Part shown: positions 62,031-64,000 of the stretch, piece by piece
Layout: each line of letters starts with the position of its first letter
How positions within the stretch are numbered: position 1 is the stretch's first letter
Origin: Jejuia sp. UBA6058
Lineage (GTDB): Bacteria > Bacteroidota > Bacteroidia > Flavobacteriales > Flavobacteriaceae
Length of the DNA stretch: 64,000 nt
Direction: 5' to 3'
Assembly: GCA_002428965.1 (NCBI GenBank)
Contig: DIYI01000015.1
Location: 73,322-137,321 of the forward strand
Notes under the pieces: generated by a model
What the model saw: only the letters and a program-made list of their open reading frames with translations
Told to the model about the DNA's origin: nothing
Database searches by the model: none
Program-made: the position numbers and the translations under genes

Positions 62031-63245
62031 TTAGCTAACCGCTTCCTTAATACGCTTAATTGCCTCTATAATTTGTTCTTGAGATGCAGCATAAGAGATT
62101 CTTATACAGTTTGGATTTCCAAACGCATCACCTGTTACCGTGGCAACCAGAGCCTCTTCTAAAAGGAATAGAGAAAAATCAGTCGCATTATTTATGGTGT
62201 GTCCTTTAAGCGTTTTACCGAAGAAATGGGTTACATCGGGAAACACATAAAATGCACCATCTGGTGTATTCGATTTAAAGCCTTCAATACCACCCAGTAA
62301 TTCTAAAATTAAATCGCGACGCTTATTAAACTCATCAATCATGTATTTCACACATAAAGGGTCTTCATTTAATGCTGTAATCACTGCACGTTGTGCTATA
62401 CAATTAGCCCCACTAGTAGTTTGTCCTTGTAATTTGTTACAAGCTCTAGCAATCTTTTCAGGAGCGCCAATAAAACCAATACGCCATCCCGTCATAGCGA
62501 AAGCTTTAGAAACACCATTTACAGTAATAGTTCGATCATACATTTCAGGAAATTCTGCAATACTAGTATGTCCTTTGCCATAATTGATGTGCTCGTATAT
62601 TTCATCAGAAACCACATAGATTTCTGGGTATTTTACCAAAACATCGACAAGAGATTGTAATTCCTGTTTGCTGTAAACAGAACCACTTGGATTACAAGGA
62701 GAGCTAAACCACATCATTTTAGTTTGAGGCGTAATAGCCGCTTCCAGTTGTTCAGCAGTCATTTTAAAATCTGTATCAATTGATGTTTTAACTTCAACCG
62801 GAACACCATCATTCAACTTTACTATATCTGAATAACTTACCCAGTAAGGACAAGGTAAAATGACTTCATCACCTTCGTTCAGCATTACACCAGCAACATT
62901 AGCTAAACATTGTTTAGCTCCAGTAGATACAACGATTTGTGACGGAGTATATGTTAAATTATTATCGCGCTTAAATTTTTTAATCACAGCATCTTTTAAT
63001 TCACCATAACCATCGACTGGCGTATAAGAGTTGTAACCATCGTTTACAGCTTGAATAGCTGCTTCACGAATAAAATCTGGAACTTTAAAGTCTGGTTCTC
63101 CCAGACTTAGACCTATAATGTCTTTTCCTTCGCCTCTTAATTCTCTAGCTTTTGCCGCCATTGCTAGGGTGGCAGATGTAGACATGTTTAAGATCCTATC
63201 TGATAATAATTGCATTTTGGGTTGATTTATTTGATCGGTAATCAT
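62031..63245 (-). CDS. Class I pyridoxal-phosphate aminotransferase (aspartate-type)
   Basis: A 404-residue aminotransferase of fold type I, family of aspartate/prephenate aminotransferases. LSDRILNMSTSATLAMAAKARELR, GLSLGEPDF, SSPCNPSGSVYS, DEIYEHINYG, and the PLP lysine Lys247 in VSKAFAMTGWRIGF are present, and the family arginine lies in NCIRISYA. It transfers the amino group between aspartate and 2-oxoglutarate. A start at the ATG ten codons downstream (63215, MQLLSDR) would match family proteins as well. It starts 5 bases after the desaturase stop. Confidence 0.93.
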   Translation of the reverse strand: MITDQINQPKMQLLSDRILNMSTSATLAMAAKARELRGEGKDIIGLSLGEPDFKVPDFIREAAIQAVNDGYNSYTPVDGYGELKDAVIKKFKRDNNLTYTPSQIVVSTGAKQCLANVAGVMLNEGDEVILPCPYWVSYSDIVKLNDGVPVEVKTSIDTDFKMTAEQLEAAITPQTKMMWFSSPCNPSGSVYSKQELQSLVDVLVKYPEIYVVSDEIYEHINYGKGHTSIAEFPEMYDRTITVNGVSKAFAMTGWRIGFIGAPEKIARACNKLQGQTTSGANCIAQRAVITALNEDPLCVKYMIDEFNKRRDLILELLGGIEGFKSNTPDGAFYVFPDVTHFFGKTLKGHTINNATDFSLFLLEEALVATVTGDAFGNPNCIRISYAASQEQIIEAIKRIKEAVS

Positions 63246-63250
63246 AAAAT

Positions 63251-64000
63251 TTATGCTAAACTAGGTTTTTGTCCTAATGTTTTTAATTGATTATAATGTT
63301 CTGCAACAGCCTGCCAGAATGTATTGTATTCGTTGTATGGTAAACTAAACTCTTGCGCAGTTTCTTTAACTATTTTCGCGAGTTTTCTATAATGAATGTG
63401 GCTTATGTGCGAAAACAAATGGTGTTCTACTTGCCTGTTCAAACCACCTGTGTAAAATTCTACAAACCAACTCTTTGGAGAAAAGTTTGAAGTAGTAAAT
63501 AATTGGTGTATAGCCCAGGTATTTTTCATATTTCCTTGTTCGTCTGGTAATGGCATTTCGGTATTTGGCATTACGTGCGCCAACTGAAAAATAACACTTA
63601 AAATGATACCTGCGGTGTAATGCATTACAATGAAACCAATTAATACTTCCCACCATTTAAAACCAAGTGATAACGGTAATACAACCCAAATAGAGTAATA
63701 CACAATTTTACCTATAATAAGTTTAGTCCATTGAGTAGCTGGATTTGGCATCTTACCATAAGCCAATTTTCTTTTTAAGTATCTGTAGGTCTGGGTAAAA
63801 TCTGTTGTTATTGCCCAATTTGCAGTTAATAGTCCGTAAAGGAAAAAGGCATAATATTTTTGATATTTATGAAAACGATGCCACTTAGCATGCTTTGAAA
63901 ATCTAATTACTTTACCAGCATCAATGTCTTCATCATGTCCATGAATATTGGTGTAGGTATGATGCAGAACATTATGCTGTACTTTCCAGTTATAGTCGTT
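63251..64000 (-). CDS. Fatty acid desaturase, partial (C-terminal 249 residues)
   Basis: The frame is open from the stop at 63251 to the right edge and enters there with NDYNWKVQHNVLHHTYTN, so the gene is cut at its 5' end. Visible motifs of membrane di-iron desaturases are the second histidine box HNVLHH and the third LNRQVEHHLF; the first box lies outside. Two hydrophobic pairs separate them. It should introduce a double bond into an acyl chain in the inner membrane, likely of the acyl-lipid or linoleoyl-type group because of QVEHH. The aminotransferase gene follows 5 bases after the stop. Confidence 0.92.
   Translation of the reverse strand, partial: NDYNWKVQHNVLHHTYTNIHGHDEDIDAGKVIRFSKHAKWHRFHKYQKYYAFFLYGLLTANWAITTDFTQTYRYLKRKLAYGKMPNPATQWTKLIIGKIVYYSIWVVLPLSLGFKWWEVLIGFIVMHYTAGIILSVIFQLAHVMPNTEMPLPDEQGNMKNTWAIHQLFTTSNFSPKSWFVEFYTGGLNRQVEHHLFSHISHIHYRKLAKIVKETAQEFSLPYNEYNTFWQAVAEHYNQLKTLGQKPSLA

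Overview
The window looks like a chromosomal segment of a marine member of the Flavobacteriia (Bacteroidota). Reasons: AT-rich DNA, SusC/SusD outer-membrane pairs, an ECF sigma/FecR pair and a hybrid two-component system, sulfatases, a type IX secretion gene (porT), a TamL-type outer-membrane protein, a 287-residue primary sigma factor, and few recognisable Shine-Dalgarno sites. No tRNA, rRNA, CRISPR array, insertion sequence or phage gene was recognised.

Left part (424-19317, + strand): a polysaccharide-utilisation region for a probably sulfated, probably galactose-type glycan. A sugar-acid MFS importer, an enolase-superfamily aldonate dehydratase of D-galactonate dehydratase type, a KDPG/KDPGal-type aldolase, a lipoprotein sulfatase and an unusual sulfatase-lactonase fusion are followed by an ECF sigma factor, its FecR anti-sigma factor, a SusC with an STN signalling domain, a SusD, and a 1415-residue hybrid two-component regulator. 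Together these suggest desulfation and lactone opening in the envelope, uptake, then dehydration and aldol cleavage of a sugar acid; a kinase and a sugar dehydrogenase are not seen here.

19369-22943: housekeeping and sensory genes: an M90-type metallopeptidase, a CBS-pair protein, ribulose-phosphate epimerase, a BLUF blue-light receptor and the primary sigma factor. 23155-33795 (- strand): a second Sus region, two tandem SusC/SusD pairs and a DUF1735-type surface lipoprotein with no degradative enzyme. Upstream of it are a VCBS/FG-GAP repeat lipoprotein and a lipoprotein cytochrome c, with a divergent TPR lipoprotein.

38040-45181: the least explained part. A helix-turn-helix protein diverges from a membrane-anchored AraC regulator followed by a co-directional run of a DUF6134-like secreted protein, a CPBP-like membrane protein, two NAD-dependent epimerase-type enzymes, an SDR oxidoreductase and a small secreted protein. 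Two related inverted-repeat elements lie inside this run.

45712-64000: mostly core genes: pnp, rpsO, a PAS histidine kinase, accD (without its usual zinc-finger cysteines), fbaA, tamL, a TrmH-family methyltransferase, porT-ubiE, trkA-trkH, three small membrane proteins (two are tandem paralogues), a class I aminotransferase and the 3' part of a fatty acid desaturase that runs off the right edge.
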